64,000 nucleotides of DNA from Diploscapter coronatus (lineage: Eukaryota; Nematoda; Chromadorea; Rhabditida; Rhabditidae). The translations under genes and the position numbers were made by a program. Of the stretch, positions 61,318 through 64,000 are shown piece by piece (position 1 is the first letter of the stretch; every line of letters begins with the position of its first letter). The notes beneath the pieces are model-generated. The model was not told the DNA's origin, made no database searches, and saw nothing but the letters and a program-made list of their open reading frames with translations. The stretch spans positions 62,085,201 through 62,149,200 of the forward strand of contig OZ038422.1 in the NCBI GenBank assembly GCA_964036155.1, written 5' to 3'.

Positions 61318-64000
61318 ATGGCCATGGAGCGATTGAAGAAGTCGATCGCATCGACGTTCGAGGAATTGACGGAGGGCGACGATTCTGATGCCAGGGTACA
61401 CTCTTTCAACTCTTGAAGGATAAAAAAAATCATCATCAGATGGAAGACATGTCGGATTTCATTCTATCGCCATACGAAGGATCTGCGAGTATGGACTCAG
61501 AAGAAGCTGATAGAGTACAGCCGGTTATAAAAGTAAAGGAAATCTTTATTTTTTTATCATTTTGAGATTCCCAGGCAAATCCGAAAAGGGAGCCCCAGAT
61601 TCAAGATGATCAAGAATTGATGGACTCGATTGATGCTGCCTATTTCATCGAGGATGATTTTGATGCGATCGACTATGAATTGAAGGTATTTGGCTAATTT
61701 CGAAAAGTGATTTTAAAATATTTTCAGAAGCTCCATGGCGTGGATATGGATTTAGACGAATTGGACAGAGAACGAATGAAGTTGAAATCTCAGCTAACCG
61801 TGGTTTCGAAGAAAATATCGGTTTTGATCATGGAGCGATCCCCATCCTACTCAAGCCAGTTAGAAGACATGACCGGAATTCAGAACAGCATAAAGCAAAC
61901 GTTGCAACATGTTTTTAGTATTAGGAAGTAGGCAGTAAAAATAATAATTTTTGATTATTCGGTGAAAATAGGTCATTATCACTGGTGAAATCGCAAAGTC
62001 GAAATGCGATAGGAATCCTGGCGAATGAAAAGAAGAAACACCTCCTGAGAAAGCTAAAAACGACTTTATTAACGATTAAAACCCTATATGAAACGGAATA
62101 TCAATTGAAGGAGCATATTCAGGCAATAATAATTATTTCAGTTCTTTAAAAAATATTTTGATTCAGGAAGGTCAGTTCCCTATCGCCATTCAGCTATGCA
62201 TCCACGCTAAAGACGCCGCCAACACTTATAAGCACTTTAGCTGTGTTTAGTAAGAACCAATATTCTGGTTTAACATCCAAGTTGATATTTTAGTGACCTA
62301 ATGAGTAAGCTAGCTGGTATGGGTTCGCTGATAGAGTCTGAGTTATATTCTGCGCTTTCTTCGTTGACTGTCAACTTCGACATGGACCGATACATCGAAG
62401 TCTATTCCGCATTTGTGATGCTTGGCAAGCAGGAGGCATAAAGGTTAAATTAAATCAAGCTTACAGTTCGTATTTTAGATTGTTGTAAAGCGGTTGATTC
62501 AAGCTATTATTTCGACAATTGATGGATCGTCCAGATCAGTTCTCCAGGAACGAGGCAGAAGTAGTCATCACGAAGCGTCAACTTCCTCATCGAAAACTTA
62601 TGAGCAATTGTGTCAAGTAAAATTTAAATTACTCTAGTTTTTGACGTAAAGCTTCAGAATCTCGACAACGATGACGTCCTGACAACGCTAAGAGAATTGG
62701 GATTCGTCATTTGCAGAGCATTGATAGCGTATCATGCAATTCTGAAATATCATTCTGAAGAAGAAGATCGGGAGAAAATTAATGAACAGAATAAATCGAA
62801 TAATAACGCAATTGGAAAGGAAGGTATAGATTAAAGATATATTTTTAAAAAATCAATCTCAATATTTAGGCTCCATATTGAATTCATTGTTAGCGGCTAA
62901 GGATTCAATATTCTCATTCGCCTTAGAGAAATTTACAATCTTCATTCAATCATGTGATTTCGCATTCTTGAAGTTCGATATTTTGCTTGACATCGTTGAT
63001 ATGGCGAATCGGTACTTTATTATTTGATTTTTTAAAATGTTAACTTCAAAATTATATATCTTTTAGATTCACCGATTTTGGTCAGAAATATTTCCTCGCC
63101 GAAAGTTCGAATTTAATTTCTTCTGTGGAGAAACAAATTGTTACTTATTTTTTGCGATATCATAGAGAAAGAATGGATGAATTGGCTATGTTTCTGGAGA
63201 ATGAAATATTCACTCTATGTCCTGTGCCCTATCAATTCACCATATTCGATTTGCAAGTATTATTTAAATCAAAACTTACTTTTAAGTTAGAGTATTTAGG
63301 ACTTTATGTTTCTGAAAGAAGGTCTACAGCAGAAATCCAATTCAAATGATGAATCTGAAGCTTCAGCCAAACCTGAGCATATCAATTTCTCAATCGAGTG
63401 CATCAATCCATTCAGTATTAAGGAGTTGAAGGTATTTTTTTTTTAAATATAATTATTTTTAATTAAATTATACTTAAGTCTCGTCACCAATCGACTTATT
63501 CTGCTGGAACGAGCAATTCAAACTCTGTACGACAATCTGTAGATGAGCAGACGTAATTTAAATATTAAGAAATATTTAATTGAAAAATATTTAGCTTCGA
63601 AGACGATCCATCAGATTCTTCACATATACCTCCAAATTTATGCAATACCGCTTTGAACCTGCTCAGATTCTTTGGTACTTAAAATAATTTATAGAATTTA
63701 CCTAAGTTTTTTGAATTATAGGCCGATACATGCGGATAACCGCTTTACTACCTTCGGTTTGCGATAAATCAATTTCAGCAGTTACGGAATTGTTTGAATT
63801 GTTCTTTATTTCGGTAAACCTGAACTAAATTAAGTTTTACCAAGGATAAAATTTAGATTTGCACCTTCTTTACGCAAGTCGATTCGAGTAACGATCGGAT
63901 TGAGGTTCCGAAAAAGTTGGAATCCGTTCTGCAAACCATAAAAAGTCACCTTTTGCCGTCGGAAGTGTCAAGTCCCAAGAAGTCCGCTGATAATTTTACC
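61318..64000 (+). CDS. vps-50: VPS50/syndetin (CCDC132), EARP complex subunit, 3' truncated by window end
   Basis: At least fourteen exons from ATG at 61318 stay in phase to the window end. YFIEDDFDAIDYELK matches the conserved N-terminal YF..DFDP..ELE motif. A coiled coil follows (LDRERMKLKSQL...VSKKISVLIMERSPSYSSQLEDM). GILANEKKKHLLRKLKTTLLTIKTL, FPIAIQLCIHAKDAANTYKHFSC and YHRERMDELAMFLENE correspond closely to human CCDC132. VPS50 replaces VPS54 in the GARP-like EARP tether that recycles endosomal cargo and, in worms, matures dense-core vesicles. Two introns appear to use GC donors (62123-62166, 44 bp; 62436-62478, 43 bp); in each case reading through hits an in-frame stop. The last base in the window is inside an exon. 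Confidence 0.93.

Overview
The window looks like a gene-dense nematode nuclear chromosome, probably a rhabditid-type roundworm. Genes are split into many small exons. Introns are often only 40-46 bp and end in TTTCAG or TTTTAG. Intergenic DNA is AT-rich, and the genes I recognise match Caenorhabditis families. Gene models were built by hand from reading frames, splice phases and family knowledge; no database search was run. Junctions are mostly phase-checked, but single-base errors are possible.

Layout. 1-1130: 3' end of a single-pass membrane protein gene (+). 2400-9560: myotubularin phosphatase with a FYVE-like finger, MTM-3/MTMR3-4 type (+). 10127-11240: orphan membrane-anchored protein with a P450-like N-terminus (+). 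11438-12492: bHLH-Zip protein of the Mlx/MXL-2 type (-), divergent from complex I subunit NDUFB9 (12728-13943, +); the short shared promoter carries CACGTG. Then five minus-strand genes: DHRS4-like dehydrogenase (14242-15325), ribosomal protein uL3 (15645-17932), a small secreted precursor ending in FRPGK that may be an RPamide-type neuropeptide (18308-18680), glutaredoxin-5 (18999-20067) and PP4 catalytic subunit (20638-23153).

24410-34566 holds a recent tandem duplication of an ABCG (white-type) half-transporter. Each copy carries its own transposon-like insertion in an intron, and a stray exon fragment of the next RNA-binding protein gene sits between the copies. 36642-41908 is that gene, RBMS/SUP-26/Shep type (-), with a coding exon 3 kb upstream of the rest. 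41909-49836 is gene-poor and rich in long hairpins. 49837-53440 is a piece of a Hox cluster: homeodomain exons of an Antp-class gene (mab-5-like) about 0.8 kb downstream of a posterior gene (egl-5-like), both minus. 53441-61317 has no recognisable gene and is a plausible Hox regulatory region. 61318-64000 is the 5' part of VPS50/syndetin (+), cut by the window end.

Themes. Most recognised genes have C. elegans orthologues that I remember as lying on chromosome III, which suggests a block of ancestral chromosome-III (Nigon C) material. Three introns seem to use GC rather than GT donors. At least ten hairpin or terminal-inverted-repeat elements are scattered through introns and spacers; two can be dated relatively by an empty site or a target-site duplication.
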